From Rivularia sp. T60_A2020_040 (GTDB lineage: Bacteria; Cyanobacteriota; Cyanobacteriia; Cyanobacteriales; Nostocaceae), in NCBI GenBank assembly GCA_015272215.1, contig JACYMD010000072.1, positions 1 through 50,916 of the forward strand: a stretch of DNA of 50,916 bases, in the 5' to 3' direction. The notes below the pieces were generated by a model that was not told the DNA's origin, searched no databases, and saw only the letters and a list, made by a program, of their open reading frames with translations. Made by a program: the position numbers and the translations under genes. Positions 9,091 through 17,446 of this stretch are shown in pieces (position 1 is the stretch's first letter; each line of letters begins with the position of its first letter).

Positions 9091-9995
9091 TGAACAAACC
9101 TCGTTTTTTGAGATTTTTTCGTCACCTGAGTTTCAAAACTCTTAAACAAGTTGCTAGCAATGTAGGCAAACAGCGACTCTTAGGATTATCATCCGAAATC
9201 GCTTATAATGCCATGTTATCTCTATTTCCAGGAATTCTCGCTATTTTGACCGCAATTGGTTTGTTAGAAGAAGGTTTACAGAATATCTTTAATGAACTAG
9301 CAGAATTAATTAGTAGAGTTGCACCTCAAGAAGTTTTAGATTTAATTACACAATTTGCTAGAAATGAAATTGCTAACTCTAAAAATGGCGGTTTATTTTC
9401 TTTAAGTTTTATCGCTGCACTTTGGACTTCTTCTGGTGCAATTAGTACCGTAATGGCTGCTTTAGACCAAATTCAACAAACATCTTCAGATAAAAAACGC
9501 CCATTTTGGCAAGCTAAAATCGTGTCTTTAGGCTTAACAATTGGTACTATTATCCTTTTGTTAATAGCTTGTATTTTAATATTTATCAGTGGAGAACTTT
9601 TGCAGTTTGTAGTAGATAATTCTGCTGGTTACTTAAACTTTTTATCCGACCTGTGGAACTTGATGCGTTATCCATTAGCATTAATAATTGTAGCCTCTGC
9701 CTTCGCTTTTATTTATCGTTATGGTCCAAGCCGTTGGATAAAAGGAACACCAATTATGCCCGGAGCAATATTTGCAGCTATTTGCTGGGCTTTTGTCTCA
9801 AATTTATTTAGAATTTATGTCGCTAATTTTGGTAATTACAACAAAGCATATGGCGCTATTGGTACTGTAATTGTACTCATGCTATGGCTTTATATGACTG
9901 CTGCTGTAATATTAATAGGTAATCAATTAAATGTCACTGTTGCAGAAAATATGTATCCCAATTCCTTCAAAAAAATTGAAGCTGATGGAAATTGA
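9090..9995 (+). CDS. YihY/BrkB family inner membrane protein
   Basis: A 301-residue integral membrane protein of the YihY/BrkB family (once mis-annotated as RNase BN). The diagnostic early segment SSEIAYNAMLSLFPGILAIL is present, with about six hydrophobic helices, including those near 60, 115, 155, 205, 240 and 270, and the late GAIGTVIVLMLWLYMTAAVI segment. Function is not established. The frame is open upstream to a TTG at 9060, but those residues are only translated heptamer repeat, so the ATG at 9090 at the end of the ATTACCA array is preferred. Only 33 bases separate it from the DUF389 gene, suggesting co-transcription of the two membrane proteins. Confidence 0.85.
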   Translation: MNKPRFLRFFRHLSFKTLKQVASNVGKQRLLGLSSEIAYNAMLSLFPGILAILTAIGLLEEGLQNIFNELAELISRVAPQEVLDLITQFARNEIANSKNGGLFSLSFIAALWTSSGAISTVMAALDQIQQTSSDKKRPFWQAKIVSLGLTIGTIILLLIACILIFISGELLQFVVDNSAGYLNFLSDLWNLMRYPLALIIVASAFAFIYRYGPSRWIKGTPIMPGAIFAAICWAFVSNLFRIYVANFGNYNKAYGAIGTVIVLMLWLYMTAAVILIGNQLNVTVAENMYPNSFKKIEADGN

Positions 9996-10103
9996 AATTA
10001 ATTAAATAGTATTTTAAGCTACATATTTACTGCAATATTATCCAGCCTTCCATTATAACAGTAAAAGAACCAGCGATTTCATTCTATAAAAGTCATTCCT
10101 TCT

Positions 10104-10610
10104 ATGTCTTTGCCACCTTCTCAATTTTATTCTCTCAACCCTGATATCAAAGCACCTACTTTAAAACGTCTACGGATTCTCAGTCGCATCTTAGATAAAG
10201 CTATTACTATTCCCGGTACCGGAATCGGTGTAGGTTTAGATCCAATAATCGGACTAATACCCGGAGGTGGTGACTTTATAGGTGTTATGCTTTCAGCCTA
10301 TATTGTTTTAGAATCGGCACGATTGGGCGCTTCCAAAGCAACTTTAGGCAGAATGACTGTAAATATTATTATTGATGCCTTAGTAGGTTTAGTACCCGTT
10401 TTAGGAGACTTCTTTGATTTTGCTTGGAAAGCAAATGACCATAACATCAAATTGTTGGAAGAACATTTGAAATTTCCTAGTCAAAATAAAAGAGCAGATG
10501 TTTGGTTTGTATTTATACTTTTAGGTATATTATTATTGCTTGCTATCGGTTTAGTTACATTTTCCGTCGTGATTACACGTTTAATTTGGGGACTTTTGAC
10601 AGGAAGCTAA
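10104..10610 (+). CDS. DUF4112 membrane protein
   Basis: A 168-residue protein matching DUF4112. The core LDKAITIPGTGIGVGLDPII and the repeated G-L-x-P-x-x-G-D-F turns (LIPGGGDFIG about residue 53, LVPVLGDFFDF about 95) are characteristic. Hydrophobic segments lie at about 55-75 and 130-160, the latter a clear membrane helix ending near the C-terminus. Function is unknown for the family. It follows the YihY/BrkB gene by 108 bases on the same strand and may belong to the same transcription unit. There is no convincing ribosome binding site. Confidence 0.8.
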   Translation: MSLPPSQFYSLNPDIKAPTLKRLRILSRILDKAITIPGTGIGVGLDPIIGLIPGGGDFIGVMLSAYIVLESARLGASKATLGRMTVNIIIDALVGLVPVLGDFFDFAWKANDHNIKLLEEHLKFPSQNKRADVWFVFILLGILLLLAIGLVTFSVVITRLIWGLLTGS

Positions 10611-10654
10611 AGAATTTTAGATTTTGGATTTTAAATTTTGGATTGAGCTATAAA

Positions 10655-10692
10655 CAATTACCCATTACCCATTACCAATTACCAATTACCAT
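10655..10692. repeat. ATTACCA/ATTACCC heptamer array
   Basis: Five heptamers of the ATTACCA family lie just upstream of the alpha/beta hydrolase start. Confidence 0.8.
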
Positions 10693-10700
10693 TTCTTGTA

Positions 10701-11636
10701 ATGAAAGACTGGTGGCAAAATACCTTTCCTCAAGGACAACAAAAAATAACTATTACTGATAGTCAAGGCTATCCCGTACAAATTGCTTATGGTGAAAAAG
10801 GTACGGGTAAACCTTTATTTTTACTGCATGGTATTGGTAGCTGGAGCTATAATTGGCGCTATCTAATCGAACCATTATCTAAATATTTTCGAGTCATTTG
10901 CTTTGATGCTAAAGGGTTTGGATTCTCTGAAAAACCTTTACATCGCGAAGAAACTACAGGACATCAAGTAATTGAATTACAACGCATTATTAAATCATTA
11001 TGTGATCAACCCGTCGCGATATTAGCAGAATCTCTAGGAGGTTTAGTTGCTCTGGCTTTTGCTGAAGAATATCCGGAATTAATTTCTCATTTGGTAATTG
11101 TTAATGTTCCAGTATTCGCGAAAAAGCTTCCTCATTGGGGTATGTCCATACTCGCAAACACACCCCTACAATTAATCGAAATAATTGATAAATTCCGTTT
11201 AAGCTACCTTTTCGCACCATTGATTAGAGAAATCATGGCAATAGAAAGACGTAATGTATTATTTGACCCTTCAATTTTGACAACAGAAGATGTATTCTGG
11301 ATAACATACCCCTATATCGAGTTTCCTGGTACTTTTTTTAAAGTTGCTCAGGAATTACAAATCGCTGCACGAGAAATTGAAAGTTATATAAACAATCAAC
11401 CTAATTGGTTGACCAAAATTCAGGAACATTTATTTAAGATTGAATGTCATACATTAATTATGTGGGGTGAACAAGATAGTTGGTTCAAAATTGAAGATGG
11501 AAAAAAACTGCATCAGCTTATTTCTAATTCTCAATTCCAAATTCTTGCTAACTGTCATCATGACGCTTCAAGTGGTTCAGCAGATGCAATTAAAATAGCG
11601 ACTATTGAATTTTTAAGAAGTACAAAATTCTTGTGA
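10701..11636 (+). CDS. Alpha/beta hydrolase
   Basis: A 311-residue alpha/beta hydrolase of the epoxide hydrolase/haloperoxidase-like group. It has the oxyanion-hole motif LFLLHGIGSWSYNW (about residues 39-52), a nucleophile elbow AESLGG (Ser about 112), the acid strand LIMWGEQDSW (Asp about 259) and a late histidine in CHHDASSG, so a complete triad can be proposed. A helical cap lies between about 140 and 220. The substrate cannot be told; related cyanobacterial proteins are annotated only generically. The ATG lies 9 bases after an ATTACCA array and has no ribosome binding site. A strong inverted repeat follows the stop. Confidence 0.85.
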   Translation: MKDWWQNTFPQGQQKITITDSQGYPVQIAYGEKGTGKPLFLLHGIGSWSYNWRYLIEPLSKYFRVICFDAKGFGFSEKPLHREETTGHQVIELQRIIKSLCDQPVAILAESLGGLVALAFAEEYPELISHLVIVNVPVFAKKLPHWGMSILANTPLQLIEIIDKFRLSYLFAPLIREIMAIERRNVLFDPSILTTEDVFWITYPYIEFPGTFFKVAQELQIAAREIESYINNQPNWLTKIQEHLFKIECHTLIMWGEQDSWFKIEDGKKLHQLISNSQFQILANCHHDASSGSADAIKIATIEFLRSTKFL

Positions 11637-11659
11637 ATCGCAAAAAGTACCCATAAAAA

Positions 11660-11704
11660 TAAGAATGGGAGGATGCATACCACAAGCATTCACTCCCATT
11701 CTTA
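11660..11704. terminator. Strong hairpin downstream of hydrolase
   Basis: Perfect 12-bp arms TAAGAATGGGAG (11660-11671) and CTCCCATTCTTA (11693-11704), with an inner ATGC/GCAT pairing, lie 24 bases after the hydrolase stop. There is no clear T-run, so it is either a weak terminator or part of the structured element that follows. Confidence 0.4.
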
Positions 11705-11706
11705 CA

Positions 11707-11814
11707 TTTGCCGCTGAAGCGTTCAGGAATACGTACAAACATTGCCTTGATTTTGGGGGCTGTTTTTGGGTCAACACAACGTTTGTACGCGGTTGGTATT
11801 CCTAATGCGGCAAA
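11707..11814. ncRNA. Candidate structured RNA or MITE-like long hairpin
   Basis: This 108-base stretch folds into one long interrupted hairpin: TTTGCCGC (11707-11714) with GCGGCAAA (11807-11814), AGGAATA (11725-11731) with TATTCCT (11797-11803), CGTACAAAC (11732-11740) with GTTTGTACG (11781-11789), and TTGA/TCAA near the tip. The arms are interrupted by asymmetric internal loops, as in structured RNAs. No open frame covers it. It could be a small RNA or a decayed miniature transposable element; the sequence alone does not decide. Confidence 0.35.
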
Positions 11815-12314
11815 TTAAACTTAAATTTTTTGTAATTTGTTTTTGGTTTTTTGAATTTTCTTTTAATCCTAATTATCATTGACAATTATCTCATTTAACT
11901 GTTAGGATATATATCCCATTCAAAAAAGATAATTTTTTTGGTAAAGAGCGTATCACAATCGGTTATTAAAGTGATACACCCCGATAACAACACCCTTGAA
12001 GTCGTTTATCTTGATTAAAGATAACTGACTCAATTTTAAGTTGGTTGCCATTTTGGCAGGTTTTATAATTTGTTTGAAAATTTAGTTGAAATTATTTGAA
12101 AATCAAGCAATAACGCAGTTAATAGCTTAATTTAGACTGCTCTCAACGCTTTCTATAATTACAATAGAACTGTTTACTACTCTCCGGCTAGCAACAAGCT
12201 GCATGAAGCTCTGCCTTCAGTTGATTACGAGGCTGAGCCTCAGATACTACATTTCTTGCTAGAGACAAGGATTGCCTCTTACCTCTTGCCTCTTGCCTTT
12301 TACCTCTTGCCTCC
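11815..12314. other. Intergenic region without a gene
   Basis: AT-rich sequence with small palindromes (GTATCAC/GTGATAC at 11950-11976; TGCCA/TGGCA near 12048) and, at 12274-12312, a tandem array of CCTCTTG/CCTCTTA heptamers just beyond the end of the leftward membrane protein gene. No coding frame is convincing. Confidence 0.6.
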
Positions 12315-13004
12315 CTACTTATGCAACATTGACGATAAAGAGTTTTGTTTACGAATATCCATAATATCAGCCAAAGAATCTTGATTGTTTTGATCGTTGG
12401 GCTTAAAACTATGTTCGGGGGGTAAAACTGTAACAACAGGCTTTGGTTGCGGCTTTTGCGGGGGCATAGCCATTATCGGAGTTCTGCGTGGGTGTGATGA
12501 TACGTAAACAGGTGTTTTCCTTTTTGGTAAACGTGCTTCCATTGCTTGATAACGTCCCTGTGCTAAACGTATTTCATCGCGATTAACAACACGCTTGATA
12601 ATTTTAGTTTTTTTCCTGGGACGATTGATAAATTTTAAAACTACTAAACATCCACTAGCGCAGCTAAGAGCTATAGCAGCTACCATCCATAAAGGTATAG
12701 AATTTTCATTGCTTTCAATAGCTTCAGGACTTATCTGTGGTGGTATAACTTCAGCCTCTAATTCTTCGGAATCTTGACGTTTTATACTTTCATCAACATA
12801 GCCTAAACTGTATATTGATAGCGCACCTCCTCCCAGAAACATCAACAATAAACCTGTCAAAAATAGCCAAGGGTAATGGGTGAATAAATATATTGCTACA
12901 TTACCAAAACTGTTTATTTTCTTTGTCGATTCCTTGCTTTCTGAAATAGGTGCCGATTCTTTGACTTTAGACGACTCCTGCTGTACACTCTGAGTGTTTT
13001 CCAT
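12315..13004 (-). CDS. Hypothetical protein with two membrane segments
   Basis: A protein of 229 residues from the ATG at 13004. The frame stays open to a TTG at 13031, but the ATG is the more natural start. The N-terminal 35 residues are Ser/Glu/Lys-rich; a first hydrophobic helix (PWLFLTGLLLMFLGGGALSI) lies near 48-67 and a second (WMVAAIALSCASGCLVVLKF) near 105-125. The remaining C-terminal half is basic and proline-rich, with RPRKKTKIIKR after the second helix, suggesting a cytoplasmic tail. No family is recognised and no function is proposed. It lies 139 bases downstream of ddl on the same strand. Confidence 0.65.
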   Translation of the reverse strand: MENTQSVQQESSKVKESAPISESKESTKKINSFGNVAIYLFTHYPWLFLTGLLLMFLGGGALSIYSLGYVDESIKRQDSEELEAEVIPPQISPEAIESNENSIPLWMVAAIALSCASGCLVVLKFINRPRKKTKIIKRVVNRDEIRLAQGRYQAMEARLPKRKTPVYVSSHPRRTPIMAMPPQKPQPKPVVTVLPPEHSFKPNDQNNQDSLADIMDIRKQNSLSSMLHK

Positions 13005-13143
13005 GATTTTTTTCAGATTTGCACTTCTCAAGATATAAATTGTACTGGAGTAACAAGGTTTGATGTATCCGTAATCAATCGGAGGATTTAAGTAGTCTTT
13101 TTTGAAAATTTTGACTACTTAATCCATTGATTATCAAGAAAAT

Positions 13144-14226
13144 TTAGGTGTTCAAAGTGACTTGATTATTATCCGGGGTTGAGTTTCTTTCTAATGCGAA
13201 TTGAATCAATTGATCGACTAATTCCGGAAAAGAAACACCGCTGTTTGCCCAAAGTTGTGGATACATACTTGTTGATGTAAAACCTGGCAGAGTATTGATT
13301 TCGTTGATTAAAATTTCTCCTGTCGCTTCAACATAGAAGAAGTCTACCCGTGCTAATCCGGCACAGTCAAGGGTAGTAAATGCCTGTATTGCTTTCTCTT
13401 GAATTTGTTGAATTACCGCATCAGGAATCGGCGCTGGAATCAGTAAATTTGCCATGCCACTAGTATATTTAGTTTCATAATCATAGAAATCGCTTTCGTA
13501 AGTGATTTCACCAACGACAGAAGCTTTAGGATTATCATTTCCTAAAACAGCGCATTCAACTTCCCTTGCAGTAACTCCAGCTTCCACAATAATTCTGCGA
13601 TCGTAACTTGCCGCATTATCTAAAGCGGCTTCTAATTCGGAGCGCGATCGCACTTTGGCGATACCGACGGATGAACCTAAATTCGCGGGTTTGACGAAAC
13701 AAGGATAGGATAAGGTTTGTTCAATGTCATCGCAAAGTTTGGGAAAAATACAGGGATTTGACCAAATTTGTTCCCTAGTCAAAGCCATATACTTAACTTG
13801 CGGCAATCGGGCTTGAGCAAATATAGATTTCATGGCAATTTTATCCATACCCGCAGCCGAACCCAATACGCCGGAACCAACGAAGGGAACTTGCATCAAG
13901 CTGAGTAATCCTTGAATCGTACCATCTTCACCATTAGGTCCGTGGAGAATGGGAAACCACACGTCTACCGTTTCCGCTTCTACTGGGAATTGCCAAAGAT
14001 GAGATTGAGATTCGGTTGATAAAGCTTCCCCCGAAGCTAAAACCTGACTTGCCATATCAGGACCTTGCCAGCTACCATCTTTTTTAATATAAAAAGGCAA
14101 TAATTCGTATTTATTAACGTTTTCCTCTGCGTTTATAGCTTTTGCAATTGCTCTAGCTGAAACGATGGAAACTTCATGTTCCCCAGAACGACCACCAAAA
14201 AGTAAACCTACCCGCAATTTTGTCAT
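13144..14226 (-). CDS. ddl: D-alanine--D-alanine ligase
   Basis: A 360-residue ATP-grasp ligase that joins two D-alanines for the peptidoglycan stem peptide in the cytoplasm. The N-terminal signature [19 protein letters not shown] is intact, as are the [14 protein letters not shown] motif, the [17 protein letters not shown] nucleotide-binding strand and loop, and the C-terminal [15 protein letters not shown] with the metal- and phosphate-binding residues. The length is normal. The ATG at 14226 gives the expected [12 protein letters not shown] start; a TTG two codons earlier is less likely. It is the left boundary of the far-red cluster and is probably unrelated to it. murE, another peptidoglycan gene, lies about 31 kb away. 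Confidence 0.96.
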   Translation of the reverse strand: MTKLRVGLLFGGRSGEHEVSIVSARAIAKAINAEENVNKYELLPFYIKKDGSWQGPDMASQVLASGEALSTESQSHLWQFPVEAETVDVWFPILHGPNGEDGTIQGLLSLMQVPFVGSGVLGSAAGMDKIAMKSIFAQARLPQVKYMALTREQIWSNPCIFPKLCDDIEQTLSYPCFVKPANLGSSVGIAKVRSRSELEAALDNAASYDRRIIVEAGVTAREVECAVLGNDNPKASVVGEITYESDFYDYETKYTSGMANLLIPAPIPDAVIQQIQEKAIQAFTTLDCAGLARVDFFYVEATGEILINEINTLPGFTSTSMYPQLWANSGVSFPELVDQLIQFALERNSTPDNNQVTLNT

Positions 14227-14472
14227 TTTCAATACTTATAAATCGTAACTAATTGCAGATAGGGTATCATAACCTGTGATTATTGCTGAATTTTTTTGGT
14301 AACATAATTCTTTATAATATTAATTTTCGGCGGTCAAAATTAACAACTGACTTAATTGCAAAGTTATAAATAATGGGGAGAGCGATCGCAATAACTACGC
14401 TGTGAATTTATATACTAAAAATATTTCTAGATCAACGACTAAAATCTAAATCCGATTTCTGGAAGCTTGATT

Positions 14473-14508
14473 GATCGCAAAATACCACGCTATGCAGTAA
14501 TTGCGATC
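14473..14508. repeat. Inverted repeat downstream of psaJ2
   Basis: Arms GATCGCAA (14473-14480) and TTGCGATC (14501-14508) flank a 20-base loop just past the psaJ2 stop. It could act as a 3' stabiliser or terminator, but there is no T-run. Confidence 0.35.
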
Positions 14509-14523
14509 GACCTAATGATTAAC

Positions 14524-14673
14524 TTATTGAGGTAAAGGATGGAAAAAAGTCCCGTATTGCAATCCAGGAAACAAGTAATTCAATGTAACGAAAATTACAA
14601 ACAAAATAATCACTGCTAAGGTAGCAACAACGGGAACACTAGAAAGATATTTTAAGAAATAACGTGACTCCAT
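14524..14673 (-). CDS. psaJ2: Photosystem I subunit IX, far-red paralogue
   Basis: A 49-residue single-helix protein, MESRYFLKYLSSVPVVATLA at its N-terminus, matching PsaJ: the F-L-x-Y-L-S-S-x-P-V-V motif, one membrane helix and the C-terminal L-F-P-G/F-F-H-P segment. PsaJ lies at the edge of photosystem I beside PsaF and helps bind pigments. AAGGAG lies 9 bases before the ATG. It follows psaF2 on the same strand, 151 bases apart with an ATTACCA array between, the same order as the normal psaFJ operon, so it is taken as the far-red copy. It is the last gene of the leftward arm. Confidence 0.9.
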   Translation of the reverse strand: MESRYFLKYLSSVPVVATLAVIILFVIFVTLNYLFPGLQYGTFFHPLPQ

Positions 14674-14710
14674 GATTCATTCTCCTTCAAAAATATTAAG
14701 TCGGGAACAA

Positions 14711-14765
14711 TACCCATTACCAATTACCCATTACCAATTACCAATTACCAATTACCAATTACCAA
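14711..14765. repeat. ATTACCA heptamer array between psaF2 and psaJ2
   Basis: About seven ATTACCA/ATTACCC heptamers lie inside the psaF2-psaJ2 operon. Confidence 0.85.
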
Positions 14766-14824
14766 TCAACAGCGAGTAATAACTAATCATCCGGACATGA
14801 TATGGTTGGTTGATTTTGATTTTA

Positions 14825-15307
14825 CTAACGAATTGAAATTGGAATTTCATCATCTTTAGCAACTAATTCGCCACTTAAAAACTCTTTGATTGCTAATATC
14901 GGCCACATTAAAGCCTTGATCATACAACTTAGGAAGAGTCTGAGATCAATAAACAATTCCTTTTCTTCCCCTGCACCTTCTTTTCTAATTGCTACTAAGT
15001 AAGAACGTCCACTCCAACCTATCCAACCTGCAATGTATAAAAACATCGTAATCGGAGCCATTACGTCAAATGCCAGGTTTAAACGATCAAGAACTAAATG
15101 TGGTAAACCATCATCACCACAGAGTAATCGCGAATAAGCCTGAAATGGCTTGGTAGTGTAATAATTATCAGGTGCATTTTGCATCCGTTCTACAAATGCA
15201 GGAGATTCTTTACAAGGTACCAGTGTCGTGTTCTCTGCGAATGCAACAGGAACAATATTCATCCACAGAAAACTTGTGAGTAGTAATGCGAAAAATATTT
15301 TTTTCAT
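14825..15307 (-). CDS. psaF2: Photosystem I subunit III, far-red paralogue
   Basis: A protein of 160 residues from ATG 15307. MKKIFFALLLTSFLWMNIVP followed by VAFA and ENTTLVPC is a signal peptide with likely cleavage after AFA, as expected for a lumenal-exposed subunit. The mature part has the PsaF landmarks: two cysteines (VPCKESPAF and RLLCGDDGLPHLVLD), the FLYIAGWIGWSGRSYL membrane segment and the IDLRLFLSCM...WP segment. PsaF sits at the photosystem I periphery and contacts PsaJ and chlorophylls. The frame is open to a TTG at 15340, but the signal peptide fixes the later start. Position between psbB2 and psaJ2 marks it as the far-red copy. Confidence 0.93.
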   Translation of the reverse strand: MKKIFFALLLTSFLWMNIVPVAFAENTTLVPCKESPAFVERMQNAPDNYYTTKPFQAYSRLLCGDDGLPHLVLDRLNLAFDVMAPITMFLYIAGWIGWSGRSYLVAIRKEGAGEEKELFIDLRLFLSCMIKALMWPILAIKEFLSGELVAKDDEIPISIR

Positions 15308-15368
15308 GATTTTATCTTTTGTTGTTAGTACTTGCGCCAAAATTCATCATGCTTAACGCAGAATCGTT

Positions 15369-15397
15369 GTAAAGACGTAGCAATGATACGTCTCTAC
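15369..15397. repeat. Dispersed inverted repeat (GTAGAGACGT family)
   Basis: An imperfect palindrome with arms GTAAAGACGTA and TACGTCTCTAC lies between psbB2 and psaF2. Related copies are at 23782-23812 and 50623-50650. Confidence 0.65.
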
Positions 15398-15413
15398 ATT
15401 TCAGGAATCTCAA

Positions 15414-16943
15414 TTAAACAGGTTGCTTTTTGCGGGTAGTCAAATCACCAACTTTCTGGAAAACACCGAATTCAACTTGTTCTTCTAAGTCAGGATCAAT
15501 ACCAGCAAAGACATCTCGATATATTGTGCGGGAACCATGCCAAATATGTCCAAAGAACCAGAGTAAACCCCAAACTGTATGAGCAAAAGCGAACCATCCA
15601 CGGGTACTTGTGCGGAATATGCCATCGGAATTCAGAGTTGCACTGTCAAATTCAAAAATTTCACCCAGTTGAGCGCGACGAGCAAATGGTTTAACATCAA
15701 TTGGATCTGTAAATGTTTGACCGTCGAGTTGACCACCGTAAAAACTGACAGTTGTACCAGCTTGTTCAAAGCTTAATTTTGATTCAGCTCGTCGGAAAGG
15801 TATATCTGCACGGACAACATCATCTTTGTCAGTCAAAACTACTGGGAAAGTTTCAAAGAAGTTGGGCATCCGTCTTACCGTCAATTCCCGACCTTCTTTG
15901 TCTTGAAACACTGGATGACCAGACCAAGCTTGAGCAATACCATCACCTTTATTCATCGCACCGACGCGGAATAAACCACCTTTAGCCGGACTATTGCCAA
16001 CATAGTCGTAGAAAGCTAACTTATCTGGAATATTCGACCAAGCTTGCGATCGCGTTTCACCTCCAGCCAAATTGGTTTGTACTCGCCGATTAATCTCATT
16101 TTGGAAATAACCGCTGTCCCATTGATAACGAGTCGGACCAAACAATTCAATCGGAGTTGTGGCGCTACCATACCACATTGTTCCAGAAACAATAAAAGCT
16201 GCAAAAAAGAATGTTGCTAAGGCACTTGCCAGAACAGTTTCAATATTACCCATTCTTAAAGCCCTATAGAGCACTTCTGGAGGGCGAAAAGCTATATGGA
16301 AAATACCACCGATAATACCAACAATCCCCGCCGCAATGTGATGAGCTACAACACCACCAGGATTAAAAGGATTAAAGCCCTCCGCTCCCCACACAGGAGC
16401 CACACCCTGGACATGACCAGTTAATCCGTAGGGGTCAGAAACCCACATACCCGGACCAAATACACCTGTAAGGTGAAAAGCACCAAAACCAAAACAAAGC
16501 AGACCTGCAAGTAACAAATGAATCCCGAATATTCTTGGTAAATCGAGGACTGGTTGATTATTCTTACGGTCTTGAAATAAATCCAAATCCCAATAAACCC
16601 AGTGCCAACAAGCAGCTAGAAATAATAAACCTGACAAAATTATATGAGCTGCGGCGACACTTTCAAAAGTCCACAAACTAAATCCTGTAACAGGTTCACC
16701 CGTGAGACTCCAACCACCCCAAGATTCCGTAACACCCAATCGAGCCATGAAAGGCAATACATACATCCCCTGTCGCCACATCGGGTTGAAAACTGGGTCG
16801 CTGGGGTTAAACAGAGCAAGTTCGTATAAAACCATTGACCCTGCCCATCCCGCTGTCAAGGCTGTATGCATCAGATGCACAGCAATTAGTCTTCCTGGGT
16901 CATTCAAAACTACTGTGTGGACACGATACCAAGGTAATCCCAT
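15414..16943 (-). CDS. psbB2: Photosystem II CP47, far-red paralogue
   Basis: A 509-residue core antenna protein, full length for PsbB. The start [20 protein letters not shown] is the family signature; six membrane helices carry the chlorophyll-binding His pairs ([29 protein letters not shown]), and the large lumenal loop lies between about 260 and 450. CP47 binds antenna chlorophylls and docks on D2. AGGA lies about 10 bases upstream of the ATG. Neighbouring far-red D2, CP43 and D1 copies show this is the FaRLiP paralogue, expected to bind some chlorophyll f. No psbH lies beside it; instead a small PsaJ-like frame precedes it. Confidence 0.96.
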   Translation of the reverse strand: MGLPWYRVHTVVLNDPGRLIAVHLMHTALTAGWAGSMVLYELALFNPSDPVFNPMWRQGMYVLPFMARLGVTESWGGWSLTGEPVTGFSLWTFESVAAAHIILSGLLFLAACWHWVYWDLDLFQDRKNNQPVLDLPRIFGIHLLLAGLLCFGFGAFHLTGVFGPGMWVSDPYGLTGHVQGVAPVWGAEGFNPFNPGGVVAHHIAAGIVGIIGGIFHIAFRPPEVLYRALRMGNIETVLASALATFFFAAFIVSGTMWYGSATTPIELFGPTRYQWDSGYFQNEINRRVQTNLAGGETRSQAWSNIPDKLAFYDYVGNSPAKGGLFRVGAMNKGDGIAQAWSGHPVFQDKEGRELTVRRMPNFFETFPVVLTDKDDVVRADIPFRRAESKLSFEQAGTTVSFYGGQLDGQTFTDPIDVKPFARRAQLGEIFEFDSATLNSDGIFRTSTRGWFAFAHTVWGLLWFFGHIWHGSRTIYRDVFAGIDPDLEEQVEFGVFQKVGDLTTRKKQPV

Positions 16944-17047
16944 AAATAATGTTCCTGATGAAAAAGTTAGTTAGGAGTTAAGAGTTAGGAGTTATGAATT
17001 TTAAAATCACAAATTGATAACTGCTAATTTTTTCTACTCCCTGATTT

Positions 17048-17215
17048 TTAGAAAAAAAGTTGTAGATATGTGCCTGATATCGAATCAGGAAAAAATCTGT
17101 TTAAAAACATCACAGTAACTGAAAAAAAGAAGATAAACACAGGAACAATGATGTATTCAACCAAAAAATCCTGTATCCCGACTACGAGATTATTTTTACG
17201 AAATGCCATCAGCAT
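17048..17215 (-). CDS. Small single-helix protein resembling PsaJ
   Basis: A 55-residue frame in the gap between psbC2 and psbB2, on their strand. It reads MLMAFRKNNLVVGIQDFLVE at the start, then YIIVPVFIFFFSVTVMF and LNRFFPDS, ending GTYLQLFF. It has one membrane helix (about 20-38), and its F-L-x-x-x-x-x-x-P-V followed by N-R-F-F-P-D matches the PsaJ pattern (N-R-F-Y-P-D in ordinary PsaJ), though the helix is about four residues shorter. AAGGAGG lies 12 bases before the ATG, a slightly long spacing; an internal ATG at 17209 is further away. psbH2 might have been expected beside psbB2, but the protein lacks the PsbH signature. Coding status is supported by the motif, the Shine-Dalgarno and the location. 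Confidence 0.6.
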   Translation of the reverse strand: MLMAFRKNNLVVGIQDFLVEYIIVPVFIFFFSVTVMFLNRFFPDSISGTYLQLFF

Positions 17216-17357
17216 ATAAGACTAAAGCCTCCTTGATTAATAAGTATTTACCAGCTACCACTAATATCTCCTAACTGAATTAACATGATTTCGATGGGCT
17301 TCTGATTACTAAATTCCGATCAAAATAAGCTGTAAAACTGGAATTTTTTGTGGGGTA

Positions 17358-17422
17358 AGAAGTCGGGTTTTTATTACTTTTATAAGCCTGCAATTGATAT
17401 TTATCTTAAAAACCCGACTTCT
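17358..17422. repeat. 15-bp inverted repeat after psbC2
   Basis: Perfect arms AGAAGTCGGGTTTTT (17358-17372) and AAAAACCCGACTTCT (17408-17422) lie just beyond the psbC2 stop. The same arms recur between psaA2 and psaB2 at 36836-36902, so this is a dispersed element that may also act as a 3'-end hairpin. Confidence 0.75.
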
Positions 17423-17446
17423 ATGATTATCAGAACTCACATTGAA

